Translations under genes and position numbers: made by a program | Notes under the pieces: generated by a model | Told to the model about the DNA's origin: nothing | Database searches by the model: none | What the model saw: only the letters and a program-made list of their open reading frames with translations | Shown: positions 13,459-24,029 of the stretch, piece after piece | Layout of the letters: every line of letters starts with the position of its first letter | Numbering within the stretch: position 1 is the stretch's first letter | Assembly: GCA_020881915.1 (NCBI GenBank) | Contig: JAJFPB010000005.1 | Coordinates: 3,596,001 to 3,660,000 of the forward strand | Direction of reading: 5' to 3' | DNA: 64,000 nucleotides | From: Paramyrothecium sp. XJ0827 | Taxonomy: Eukaryota > Ascomycota > Sordariomycetes > Hypocreales > Stachybotryaceae

Positions 13459-15419
13459 ATGGCTGTTGGTTTATCCATCGGTGGCTCTCATGCCTTGGAT
13501 GAAGAGGCAAGAGCTGAGGTCGATGTGTTGAACTCGCGACTCGAGAAGACGTCGCAGCTTACCAAGAAAATCCAAGCTTCCCTCAACCGGCTGGAGGCTA
13601 GTGGGCAAAGTGTGCGTGATGTTGCCGGACCTCTGAGTGGCGAGACGAGGCGGCTCCAGGTCCTTGGGACCAGTAAGTTCAGTTGGAAGCGAACACTTTG
13701 AAGCAGCAAGACACTAACCATGCTCAAGATATCAACTCTGTTCTCTCCGCAATCGACCGCCTGCGACCACCCCCAGACAGCAAACAAGATGAGGAGCAGG
13801 TGATTCGTGGCGGCCCGGACCAGTCTGGGCTAAACAATTACCTTGCCTCCCTCAAGCGACTTAACAAGTCCTACAAGGATATGCAGACCTCGAACTTGCG
13901 AGCGAACCAGAACGCTATGGCTGATATTAGTCGGCTCATCAGCATTGGAAACGGACAACTGGAGGCAAGCTTCGACAAACTCTTGACCGGGGAAACACCT
14001 CGCTCTATTGAGCCTCTGCATTTTATTACGAAAGATAAACCTTTTCCGGTTATGAGCCAGGACAAGATTGCACGGCTAGGTCTGATATACGCCTACCTTG
14101 TCGGCAGCAGCCAGCGGGGTGGTCAAGAGCTTCCAGCTGCAAGGATATATGCGGATGTCCGTGGCCCGTACATAGCAGCTTCGCTTGCGAACCTCGCCGC
14201 CGCTAGCGTCAACACAGCAAAGAAGAAGAACCCAAACGCAATCTATCGACCTGGCACCAATGGCATTGGTACTTATGCTCAAGCCATGGAGGGTATCCTT
14301 AGTGCTGAATATGACAACATTTGCAGCATCTTCAGCCGGGAAGATTGGGGTCTTATTTTCCAGTCCACATGCCAGCCTGCTTTGACCGAGCTTGCGCGGG
14401 CTCTGCGGGAGCTCAATGCTCACATCAAAGCACATCTTACCACGGACTGCTATCTCGCCTACGAGATCACCGAGATCGTGTCGAGTTTATCAGGGAAGCT
14501 AGACACGCGTACCGGCGAGCTGAAGAGCTCCTTAGCAGCGGCCCTGAAGCCTATTCGAGAAACGGCCAAATCGTCACTCTCAGATCTGCTAGAAGAGACG
14601 AGGAGAAAGGTGGGAAGCCTGCAAATGCTACCTTCCGATGGTGCACCGACGCCCATCGTCACGGAAACCATGCAGCGCCTGCGCGGCATGGTTGAGTTCC
14701 TGAGACCTATTTCAAGCATCATGATATCATTAGGGGATGGTGGATGGAGGTCGAATGCTGCTTCTAGTGGACGATCAACCGATGTCATTCCAAGCTTGGC
14801 TTCATTCGACGTAGGTGCGGATGGCAAGGAGATATTTGCACACTACTGCATGGACACCATCGATGTCCTACTTACGTCGCTGGAACAGAAGGCTCGTATG
14901 ATGCTCAAAACCAAAGCAGTCATGGGAGTGTTCATGGCCAACAGCGTTGTAATCATACAACGCATGATTATCGATTCAGAACTCGCTTCGCTTCTTGATG
15001 CACGCCTGGGCTCACTGGATCAATGGCGAAAGAAGGCAACTACAGCCTATACTGATGTCTGCAAAGATATCTCTGGCTATCTTTTCGACACAATTCACAC
15101 GAACCGGACTGCTCGGCCAACATCCGGTCCAGCCGACTCAGCTTCTATCGTAAAGGGACTGGGTAGCAAGGATAAGGACAAGATCAAAGAAAAATTCACG
15201 CAGTTCAATAGTGCTTTCGATGATATGGTATCAAGGCACAAGTCGTACAGTATGGAAAGAGAGGTGCGTCGCATGTTTGGAGAGGATATTCGACAGAAGC
15301 TTCAGCCTCTCTACGACCGTTTCTGGGACCGATATCACGAAATCGACAAGGGCAAGGGCAAATATGTTAAGTATGACAAATCATCCATTGCGGCGGTTTT
15401 CCTGAGCTTGGCGTCTTAA
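13459..15419 (+). CDS. EXO70: Exocyst complex subunit Exo70
   Basis: Exocyst subunit that tethers secretory vesicles at the plasma membrane by binding phosphoinositides and Rho GTPases. Exons 13459-13672 and 13729-15419 give 634 residues, the family's usual size. The intron (GTAAGT, CACTAACC, CAAG) joins RLQVLGT to NINSVLSAIDRLRPP. The start MAVGLSIGGSHALDEEARAEV leads into the N-terminal coiled coil (LNSRLEKTSQLTKKIQASL). The long helical-rod body contains IYADVRGPYIAASLANLA, TYAQAMEGILSAEYDNICSIF, and near the end FNSAFDDMVSRHKSYSMEREVR followed by FWDRYHEIDKGKGKYVKYD, where basic residues needed for membrane lipid binding lie in the family. It is divergent from MCM3. Confidence 0.94.
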
Positions 15420-16954
15420 TTCCTGATTTGGCAAAGCAACGCAGGAGATATGGCTATGGATTAATGCAATATTCATGATGCCTATCGCAGCGCGCTGGGT
15501 CGGGCCTGTTACCCGGTGCAGAGCAGACTCGTACTCTGAAGCAACCCTTTACAATACCGAATAACCACCATGAACAAACTGGATAATAAAGAGCTAAAGA
15601 GACATGATAAGACCGACAGCCATGAGAAAAAGAGAAAAGGACCGCAATTGCCTTCCTTGATGCTTCCATCCATCCTTCGACGACTTCCTTCAAGATATCT
15701 GCCGTCTATCGGGACCAGTATTACGGTAGTCAACTGGGACGCTCGGCATGGTTGATGAGGACTTCAAGCCCGATGAATACCAATTGCGCCTCGACTTTCA
15801 TCGCGCCATGTCGGTCGATCGTCGACTACCATGATCATGAAGATGCGAACCGCCTCCATCTTCGTGGAAATCAAGAGCCCCGGGGACACTTGGGACAAGT
15901 ACCACAGTAGTCGTGGGTTCCGAGGTCACTGGCCTTGCAGCAGCTTGTGCAACAACCATCTACCAGCGGAAACAGTGTGATGTTGGCCATGTCTTTACGC
16001 TTCGGGTGCTTTTTTGACTTCAAGAGTAGCGAGAAGTAGCGAGTATGACAAAGATGTATAGATGCTAGCGAATGGAGAACCGAGACTTGGAAGCAAGGAA
16101 GTGAGTGAGTATGTTGCGCGCATTACAATATGCGGATGCAACGGAGAAGGCAGGGTTATATGCAGTGCCAACGGGGCAACGGCCGGGGGTGAGATAGGGA
16201 ATGCGGGCGTGCTCGTTTCTGCATTAGAAGCGACGCCGGCAGGGGACTAAGTAGGATACCACAGAAGGCGAAGATGTAATACGACGATGGTACCGATTCG
16301 ACCTGACGAGGCCAAAAGTGAGGCTGTACGTCACCCGCCTGAGGTGACACCGCATCGAGGCAGGGATTGTGGACACCAAGATTCCAGTGAGCATAGCAAC
16401 GCTCTCAAAGCCAGCGGATGGGAACGCATGGTAGTCTATCGCTGCTATGTACAGTGAGCTCTAGATGCCGGCTGGGGAAGCATGTGCACCGCTGTGAGTG
16501 GACAGGCCGGGCCATGGCTCTCCTGCTCCTCGCCCCGCTTCATCTCGCTGGAACGGACAGTGATTCCCACCTAGATTAGGCAATCCAACCATCTGACTTG
16601 ATATGGCAATGCTGCACCTACACTCCGGGCACCTTGGCCATCGGATCCCCCAGCACTCGCAGGTGCAGCTCTGCCATCCCGCTTTGCGACACGCTGTTGC
16701 CTGGCTCCCATCGTCGGCACAAGCTGATGCCGCTGAGTATCTTGGAAGACCTGCATTCCTATCTGCAATAGCCCAAGAGGGCCTCGTGTTTCCAGAGTGT
16801 GCGGGCATGCCGCTACCGAGCTGCTTCATTGGACTCTGACACATGGGACGCTGTATGCACGTCTATCACGATCAAGCTGCCAGATCCGTCAGTTCCTATG
16901 CAGCACCAGACGAACCCAATCCGACGCCGGCCTATCAGACAGGCTGCTGTGCCC
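15420..16954. other. Gene-poor region between converging EXO70 and the RNA-end protein gene
   Basis: About 1.5 kb. Several overlapping frames exist (for example 16461-16844 on the minus strand) but have no conserved look or splice support. The one item worth noting is a tiny Cys-rich frame at 15871-15990 on the minus strand. Confidence 0.5.
15871..15990 (-). CDS. Tiny cysteine-rich open frame, 39 residues
   Basis: A complete ATG-to-TGA frame that is too short for usual gene callers. It reads MANITLFPLVDG then CCTSCC, then YCGTCPKC, so seven Cys among 39 residues, spaced like a small metal-binding knuckle. No intron or signal peptide is evident. I do not recognise it. It could be a real micropeptide, one exon of a longer gene (the following sequence in another frame is His-rich), or chance. 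Confidence 0.25.
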   Translation of the reverse strand: MANITLFPLVDGCCTSCCKASDLGTHDYCGTCPKCPRGS

Positions 16955-19900
16955 TTACTCGTCACATGCACGATCGTTTTCTGTACTGCCGTGATCGGTG
17001 CGTCTGCTCCTAAATACCTCATCAATACGCAGCTTGCGATCCCAGACGATGGCGTCGTCACTTATGCGCCTAAAGTACAGGATACGATGCTGGGGGATGA
17101 AGTCCTCATCCGTCTGCTCGCTCTTCCACTGAGCCAGCGGCTTTTCCTGGGTGCCTCTGAAACGGTCAACATAACCGACGACGTGGTCGTCGATATCCAT
17201 GTCAGGGTCCCATCGCAGGCGATTGATGACGTCCGCAGCACTCCGCAGCTTACCATCCGATATTGCGAGGCTGTGCACTGACGTGTTATCAGGGCCGCTT
17301 GTCATCCTCGATGGCTCGAGAGCTTTTTCTTGAGTACGGACGCTTCCACTTTGGCACGTCTCTTCATCGGATACTTCGTCTTCGTCATCTGTCAACGACT
17401 CGCAATCATCAGAATCCATCTCATACGTATTGCAAGGCAGGTCTGTTTGTATTTGTTCGAGCTTCAAAGACTGAAGACGGCTCGCCGGCAGTAAAGATGA
17501 CTCCGACCAAGAAACCCTTGCGTCAATTTGTCGACTAAAGCGTGTGTCAAAACCCGAAAGCATGGCGGAGAGTGCCTCTTCGTTATCCAGGATGGCTTTT
17601 GAATCTGTCCATGCCAACCCAACCAGGTAGCTAGCGTGATAGTCTCTCGTGTATACACTCGGGTCATCAGCTATGGGACCCTCGGCGAATGGTGTTGGCC
17701 AGATGCGCGCCTGTAGTGCCGGCATCTTCTTGTCAATTTCTGTATTTCCTCAAGTCAGTGATTTCCAGAACTATGATAAACACCATGGAGAGCCACAACC
17801 TACCAACGAGCATCCCAACACACTGGGACTTGATCTTGGAAATGAACCTGCCAAGATTGGATGCAGAGTATCCCCAATATCGTGCCTCGATTCTTATGTA
17901 GACTTCGTATGACCTCAGGAATTCTTCCGTAGCCGACAACGCGAGCGATTTAGAACCCTTCATGTCCATATCAAAGAACTGAGACCACGGTGAGCCTTGC
18001 CCGGTAAGTAGGATGTTTGCACGACGAAATTCAGTCTTCATCACGCTCGCAATTGTCCCTGTGAGTTTGGCAGCCGTATTCAGAGCTGGTGAGTGCCAAC
18101 CCAAGACGCACATTGCCTCGTTAGGGGCCCTGCGATACTCCAGCTTCTCGTGAAAAAAAGGATCGTAGACAATTTGTTCTTTCCAGTCAAATGCTGCGTA
18201 ATAGTGGAAGAAGGATGCTATCACCGTGGCTGTCGATGCGTCATATCCCTCAAAAGCAAGCCACTTGCAGACCGGTACCAGCAAAGCAGTAATATGCACA
18301 TCTCCAAGCAGACCAAGTACATTGTCGTATAGACCTCGACTTTGGGCCCAAATTTTGATGGCAAAATGTGCCACGCGGTACTGAGCCGCGTCGGGTATAG
18401 ATTTGCGGAAATAGTAGAGATCTCGCACTGGCTTCAACTGTGCCAGTGTCTCGAAAGGAAGCGAGAATACCGAGTCTGATGAAGGGCGCTTCATGACGTC
18501 TGGCCACCTGGTATCGGTTAGTGGGCTCGCGGGATAATGTGTTCCGTTGCGTCTTACATTCTAGTGAGAGCTGTGGCAGCGCAGTAATATATGTTATATC
18601 TGATTCCATCAATCAACAGCTCGAATTTTGGACCTGCGCTGCTCCTGCCCCTTCGCAAGCTTGAATTATGATGGCCCAAGCTCTTTCTGAGCCTCTGTGT
18701 AGCGAGCGAGAAGAACGTCTTTTGAGTAACAGCACCGATACATACGCAATCGATACTGGATGTCTTGCACCAGACTCCAAGACCCAGAGACCCCACGGCG
18801 ACGAGGACTAGGTCCGGAACTTCATCGTCCTTGGCCCCCGTGCCTTTTGCAGCTCGACCGAGTAGAGCACGCTCAAGGAATTCCAGCGTTTCTCTTAAAT
18901 TAGCCATCTCTGCAGGGCGCGGATAAAAGTCATGCGCTGCTATGCATTCCTTCAAATCTCTTGTGCTCTCGAGAAGGGACGAGACTTGCTGAAGCATAAG
19001 TCCTGGCGGCTTTCTCGGTAAGCTAGCATCAACTGGCTTGTCCATTGGTAGAAGTAATGACCGTATGCCTCTGTGTCTCCTGGGAAGACCGTCATTACTT
19101 TGTTGTCCTAACGTGGCTTGTCCAAATAGGTTGAAGCCCCTAGACTGAAGCCGGGTTTGCCCTCCAACAAGAATCCTGGCGTTCCTTTGTGGCCATCTTG
19201 TCTCAATATTACCATGAAAATCAGTGTCAGTTCCTGAAACATTCGTATGCATATTGGATGTCGGAGCCTGCTCTGCCCCATCCGACTGGACGACATCATC
19301 CCACGGATCACCTATATTAGAGGATTCACCAATCCGGAGGCGCGTGACCATCCATGCGTCTTGGAAACCCAAGCCTTTGATAATAGAATTCGAAGATAGG
19401 AGAGAATCTCGTGTGCTGCAAGAGATGGCATCGCTCCGGAAGGCTTCATGTATGGTCCGCAAGGATGATGTCAAACCCAAATCGCCCGCCACCACCCAGC
19501 TATGCCCAGGGTGACTGACCTTTAGGTAAGCCATCACACTCGAGATTGCTTCATTCGCAGCAGAAGTCCCATTCTTAATGATACCAGGCGAGAAATGGCA
19601 CGCAGCGACAACAAGGGGTGGTAGCTTGTCGCTGGCTCCCGAGGTGCTGAATAGAGTAGATGGGAACATCGCCACCAAGCACTCACTACCTTCTACATTT
19701 GCGCTCAATTGGATAAGCCGCCACTGGATTGGCCACTTACTCAGTACCACGATACCATAAGCAAATATGTCCGAATCATTTGTTGTTTGCTTAGCTGGTG
19801 CATGGGTACAGTAAGGGTAGTGGTCGCGGATGCCGTCACTATCCAAAAGAACAGCGAGAACATTAGCCGTAACCGCTTGCAATAGCAAGACGTCAGATAT

Positions 19901-20746
19901 GGCACGGCGGTCGACTAAGTTCATCAACAGGGTATCGCAGGCTGTGGAAATCGAGCCACCGGTGTAATCGGAGACGTTCAATGAGGCGATGACAAGGCGA
20001 TCCGTGTAGCTATCGGATGAGGTTGCATGTACATGGTCGAGGACCGGGACCCAGGAACGAGCGTCTTGTGAGTAGTTGTATCCTCCTCGTAACGTTCCGA
20101 CTGTGGCAGATAAATCATGCTGTTGCGGCGGTGTCGATATCTGATAAAATTTGCGAGGTACGCTGTACTGTTCTGTGTGCCATGTTGGGAGACATATTAC
20201 ACCCCAAAGTCTCATTGATCCATCAGCCTGGCGGTTGAGGATTGAGAGTTGCGAAGCAGACCATTCTAGAGGAACGGTACGACTGGCCGTCTCAACGAGC
20301 TGCCGATGTGCTGCTGAACGAATATCCTGACTCTGTGCAAAGGTCATATGCGGCTGGAAAGATTCTGATACCGGTAGGCCGAGTGCTTTACGGATTTTAT
20401 TGGTTAGTTCGGTGACCAAAGCAGTTTGCTGTCCATGAGCTGGGCGCGCATATATGGTGTTCTTCTTGCTGTTAAGGAAGACATCAACCTCTGCTAGATC
20501 CAGCTGTAGAGTGCTATGCGGCGTAGGCATAAGCTGGGACAGGACTTTGATTGCTGTAGGCAGCGACTCCCGCTCAACAAACGGATAGATGAGATTAACA
20601 TGCGGCGGCCATCTCGGCCATGCTCTGTCATGCAGTGATCGAATGTCGTCAATCGCGCTCCAAAGTTCCCTTGGAGGTATTAAACATAGGGCGGTATTGT
20701 AAGATAGGCCCATCTGATCATTGCGCGGCTCTGAAACCGAATCCAT
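16955..20746 (-). CDS. Multidomain RNA-end protein: 2H phosphoesterase, EEP-like, poly(A)-polymerase-type, MJ1316
   Basis: Exons 20746-18558, 18507-17804 and 17739-16955 give 1,225 residues. Intron 1 (GTAAGA, CACTAACC, CCAG) joins TALTRM to WPDVMKRP; intron 2 (GTAGGT, TACAG) joins GMLVEIDKK to MPALQARIWP, restoring the PAP-like motif. Domains: 2H phosphoesterase, about 10-200, with HVN at 49-51 and HMT at 133-135; EEP-like domain, about 249-560, with Asn257 but QA (290-291) where QE is expected and GDLG (421-424) where GDFN is expected; nucleotidyltransferase, from about 640, with GS at 652-653 and SSID (663-666) for the usual SDID, and Asn718 for the third Asp; PAP central domain, about 740-970 (VAHFAIKIWAQSRGLYDNVL); acidic linker, about 1070-1095; MJ1316/DUF504 domain, about 1129-1209 (VINRLRWDP, GYVDRFRG, FIPQHRILYFRR). 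MJ1316 is a proposed reader of RNA cyclic-phosphate ends. A role in RNA end repair or decay is inferred. Confidence 0.85.
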
Positions 20747-21576
20747 AGCGTCGAACTGACCGTTAGCAGTTGCGACAGTTGAAAGCCTATGTAGACGAGA
20801 CCGAAGAACGTATAAGGTGGTCCTTTCAAATCCGTCAGGTTGTTTCCCTTAAATCTCTAACAAAAATATCGATGAGATGTCAGGATAGTGACGGGGTCTT
20901 GTCATTCAATGAAGCGAATGAGATGCGACAAGTCTTTTCTTCAGGTCTGTTACCTCTTTCACATCATCAAACCTAGGGAGTGGATTCTACGAGGTGTAGT
21001 GCATTATCGGCGTGACTCAAAGGATGAGAATGACCAGGTTTAATAGCCTCGTTCCAATCATGGAAAGGCTGAGCATTGGCCGCAGTGTGAGTAATAATTT
21101 TTTGCACACACACCCACTCAAAGCAACCAAGAAAAACGCTGGAACCGAAATTCGGCATGTAGGCAGTTCTGCGAAGTGACTATTACTGCATCTAATCTAC
21201 TAACCTTTCAAAATCCTCATGAGATCTAAGATGATCAGTGACTATTCATGTATCAACTTTATTCAATCTTTAAACAGTACTAGATATTTTTATTATATGC
21301 CTAACCGTTCGGAATAATTTCAACAGCCAGGGGGAGTTGAAGACGCCCGTTGCCATGGCTTTCCTAAACACAATAAAACCGCGGAACAGATGTGAAGGTA
21401 GCTAATAAAGATGCCATCCGGGAACAAACAGGAGAGGGTATAATGAGGTAAGCATAAGTCCGATGAATGGAAGAAAACGGCAGATGTAGATTGCAGGTCA
21501 GAGAGACGTGTAGATGTTGGCGGACCTAGTCCCTTGGATGCTGACATCGACGAGAGTAACGGCAAGAAAGGCAGGC
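20747..21576. other. Intergenic region
   Basis: About 0.8 kb between the RNA-end protein start and the 3' end of the next minus-strand gene. It is moderately AT-rich near 21,160-21,310. Short frames on both strands look non-coding. Confidence 0.5.
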
Positions 21577-22587
21577 TTATATGGCGCTGTGTTCAGGGCC
21601 CCAGTCGACCAAGTCGCTTTTGCCTCCTTTCCCTTCCATCATGGCCTCGAGCTTATCTTCTACCGTGACCCATCCGTGCCGTTTCTGGGATATGGCATAC
21701 CTCAAGGGATCCCTCCATTCCTTCCACCAAGCTTCCTCGCTCTGTACAATGCATCGACGACCAGGCTCCCCGTTCTTTGTTGTCGCAAAGGGCCATACAG
21801 CCTTGACTACCTCATACTTGGTCTTGCCCGAGAAGAGTGTCGTGACGCTTGTGAAGAATTGGTTAACCTTGTCAGGGTTTTGGACTACCACGCGACTATG
21901 AGTCACAAGGAACGTCACGTCCACGACCCCCCGATAGTTGAGCGACGCAACCAGGCTACGCAGCTGACCCTCAATCCAGCCAACGTCAAGGTTGGCCACA
22001 ACGCGGTCCAGAGTGAAAGACTTCACTGAGGCCGCATCCTGGACGTAGCGTCGGCACCACTCCTCCAATCCCGCGTCCCCCACCTCGGGGAGTACGTCTG
22101 GTTTAGCGCCGCCACGGTAGGCGACCTCGCCCTCGGCGACGGGACGTATGTAGTCCATGCGTTGCCGTTCATCCTCGGGTACCAGCAGACTCATCAAGTT
22201 GAGCTTGACCTCGAAGTCTACTCTGCGGCCCCGTGTACCACGGACATGTATCTGCGGCTTGGGCGGAACAGTAGATTGTGCACGTATCAGGGACACCAAG
22301 GCCGCTGCATTGGTTGAAAGATACTCAGCCTTGGATGAGAGCGTAGTCAGGTCAGCCGAGAGCTTGAACAATGGTGGCGAGTAAAGTCTATAATCGAGCT
22401 TGGGTAAACCCAAGTGGCGGGGAAGGTTCTTGACTTCCTGTAAAAGCTGTAGCTGCTGCTGCTGCTGTTGCTGTGCCTGATCTGCTGACGGTCCGGAATA
22501 TGGCGGTGGTGTTGCTGCTCGATTTTGCCCATTGTCCGACGCTGGGTTAGACGCATCCGCCCAAGAATTCAACTCCGTTTTTTCCAT
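21577..22587 (-). CDS. Conserved fungal protein of unknown function
   Basis: A single-exon gene of 336 residues. It resembles an ascomycete family of unnamed proteins that I recall from other Sordariomycetes, but I cannot give it a function. The first 55 residues are disordered, with a PPPY motif (TPPPYSG, a possible WW-domain ligand) and a polyglutamine run encoded by CAG/CAA. The rest looks folded: LPKLDYRLYSPPLFKLSADL, then IHVRGTRGRRVDFEVKLNL, WCRRYVQDAASVKSFTLDR, VTFLVTHSRVVVQNPDKVN and a Trp-rich end (AWWKEWRDPLRYAI, HGWVTVEDKLEAMM). No signal peptide or membrane segment. The start at 22587 precedes MEKTELNSWADASNP; no better upstream ATG is seen. Confidence 0.8.
   Translation of the reverse strand: MEKTELNSWADASNPASDNGQNRAATPPPYSGPSADQAQQQQQQQLQLLQEVKNLPRHLGLPKLDYRLYSPPLFKLSADLTTLSSKAEYLSTNAAALVSLIRAQSTVPPKPQIHVRGTRGRRVDFEVKLNLMSLLVPEDERQRMDYIRPVAEGEVAYRGGAKPDVLPEVGDAGLEEWCRRYVQDAASVKSFTLDRVVANLDVGWIEGQLRSLVASLNYRGVVDVTFLVTHSRVVVQNPDKVNQFFTSVTTLFSGKTKYEVVKAVWPFATTKNGEPGRRCIVQSEEAWWKEWRDPLRYAISQKRHGWVTVEDKLEAMMEGKGGKSDLVDWGPEHSAI
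22450..22476. repeat. Short CAG/CTG trinucleotide tract inside a coding region
   Basis: The plus strand reads as a run of ctgctg/ttgctg units that encodes the polyglutamine segment of the 336-residue protein. It is mixed CAG and CAA on the coding strand, which is expected to limit slippage. Confidence 0.6.
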
Positions 22588-23326
22588 GCTGTGCTGTAGA
22601 TATTGATGGCGGGGAAAAGGATGATTTGCTTGTTGTGGAGAGAATCGATCGAGGTTCTCAATTGTTCTTACTTGGGGATCAAGCCGGGAATCTCACCAAT
22701 TGGGCTGGTCACCGGCCCCTCCTAGTCGTGGTTTCTGCGTTGATGACAGGATGCGGCTGGCAGCGATGTCGTACCGCTACCACGTACCACCTTACGTACT
22801 GCGCGGCTTGTGGCGCAGTTCTCTGGCAAGGCTGAATGGTTGCCTAAGGTGAGATACCTTGCACTGTACTCAAGGATGATTGACAGGTAATGAGTAACTT
22901 GGAGGTACACGCCAGCAGCAATTTCTCGATTATTAGATATTTCAGGGCAAAATGCCAGAATGGTTTGAAGAAGCCAGATTATTTTAATTTTTTTCGGCAG
23001 GGAGTCTTCTGAATGTGCCAACTTGCATGCATTTCAACGGTTCACACATGTCACAGTGCGGATTATAGTCACGAGGTCCTCACGGTCACGCTTGGGAACC
23101 CTTTGGCACTAGAAGACCAGTAGCTACCTAATACGTTGTGCAGTTGACCCTGCTTAAAGACTGTTTAACCCGCTGTTGCAACCCAGGACTAATCTATGTA
23201 TGCGGAATGCTGGCGACATGCGAGACGAGAAGTCAGTAAACCCCCCAGAAGAAACAAGCAGCTCACCCCGAACTTGAGCTCCAAAGCCGCGCATACAATC
23301 GTTGAAAAATAGCGCATTCCGACCTG
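22588..23326. other. Promoter of the 336-residue gene and 3' region of its neighbour
   Basis: About 0.74 kb without a supported gene. It includes CCTAAGGTGAGATACC-type motifs near 22,840-22,860 that resemble the intergenic cluster at 12.9-13.2 kb. Confidence 0.5.
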
Positions 23327-24029
23327 TCAAAGTAGCTCAAAACCATCGTCTTGCTGTAAGTTGTGGTTGTTACCGTGTCTCAGGTTATGCCTTGCCTTAC
23401 GACCCTTAAGTAACTGCCCATTGTCATCGAGGATCTCGTACTCCTTCTCCACCAATTTCTCCGTCTCACGGCCCGTTGTCTTGATGAAAAGACTTAGAGG
23501 CACGGGCATGCCGGGCAGGCCTTCGTTAGTCTCATGTGGTTGTGATACTTCGGGAAGGACAGTCTTGTGCTGCGTGGTGGGCAAGAGGTAAACGAGAGAC
23601 TGCGCGCTATATGCATCCTCCACCTCTTGCTTGGCATGGGCTGCTGTGCGCATACGTCCAGCGGGTAGGTCGCAATTGGATTCTGGCTTGTTCACATTGT
23701 GGTTCTTCTTCGTGGTACGAGACCTGCTTCTGTTAACAGAGAACATATAAAGTAGACTCGCTATGTTTTAAACAACTGCACCAGTGTTTGAAGGGACTGA
23801 GCGATTTCTCATACCATTCACTCCATTTTTTCTGGGGACGCATCAAATCAGCAGAGCCGTTTTCCTGTAGGTCCAGCGCCTGATCCGTTGGAAGGCTCAA
23901 GATCTTGGCTCCATGCATTGGACGGACTCCGTGCATCCACTTGGCCGTCAAATCCTTGTCGCGCTTGAAGCCACGATCTGCACTGCGGAGATCACGCTCA
24001 AATGGGCTGGTGTAATCGGACGTAGCCAT
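23327..24029 (-). CDS. Small hypothetical fungal protein with one intron
   Basis: Proposed exons 24029-23815 and 23723-23327, 203 residues. The donor is GTATGA after KKWSEW; the acceptor is ambiguous between AACAGAAG and GAAGCAG, and the latter (CAG) keeps the frame through SRTTKKNHN. Exon 1 begins MATSDYTSPFERDLRSADRG and is rich in charge; exon 2 contains PLSLFIKTTGRETEKLVEKE and EILDDNGQLLKGRKAR, a patch that I recall from other unnamed fungal proteins. No signal peptide, membrane segment or known catalytic motif. It is hydrophilic and probably nuclear or cytosolic. The function is unknown; the exon join is the weakest point. Confidence 0.6.

Noticed and set aside
16461..16844. 127-codon minus-strand frame
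   Set aside because: Cys- and Gly-rich by composition only; it overlaps other equally long frames on the opposite strand.
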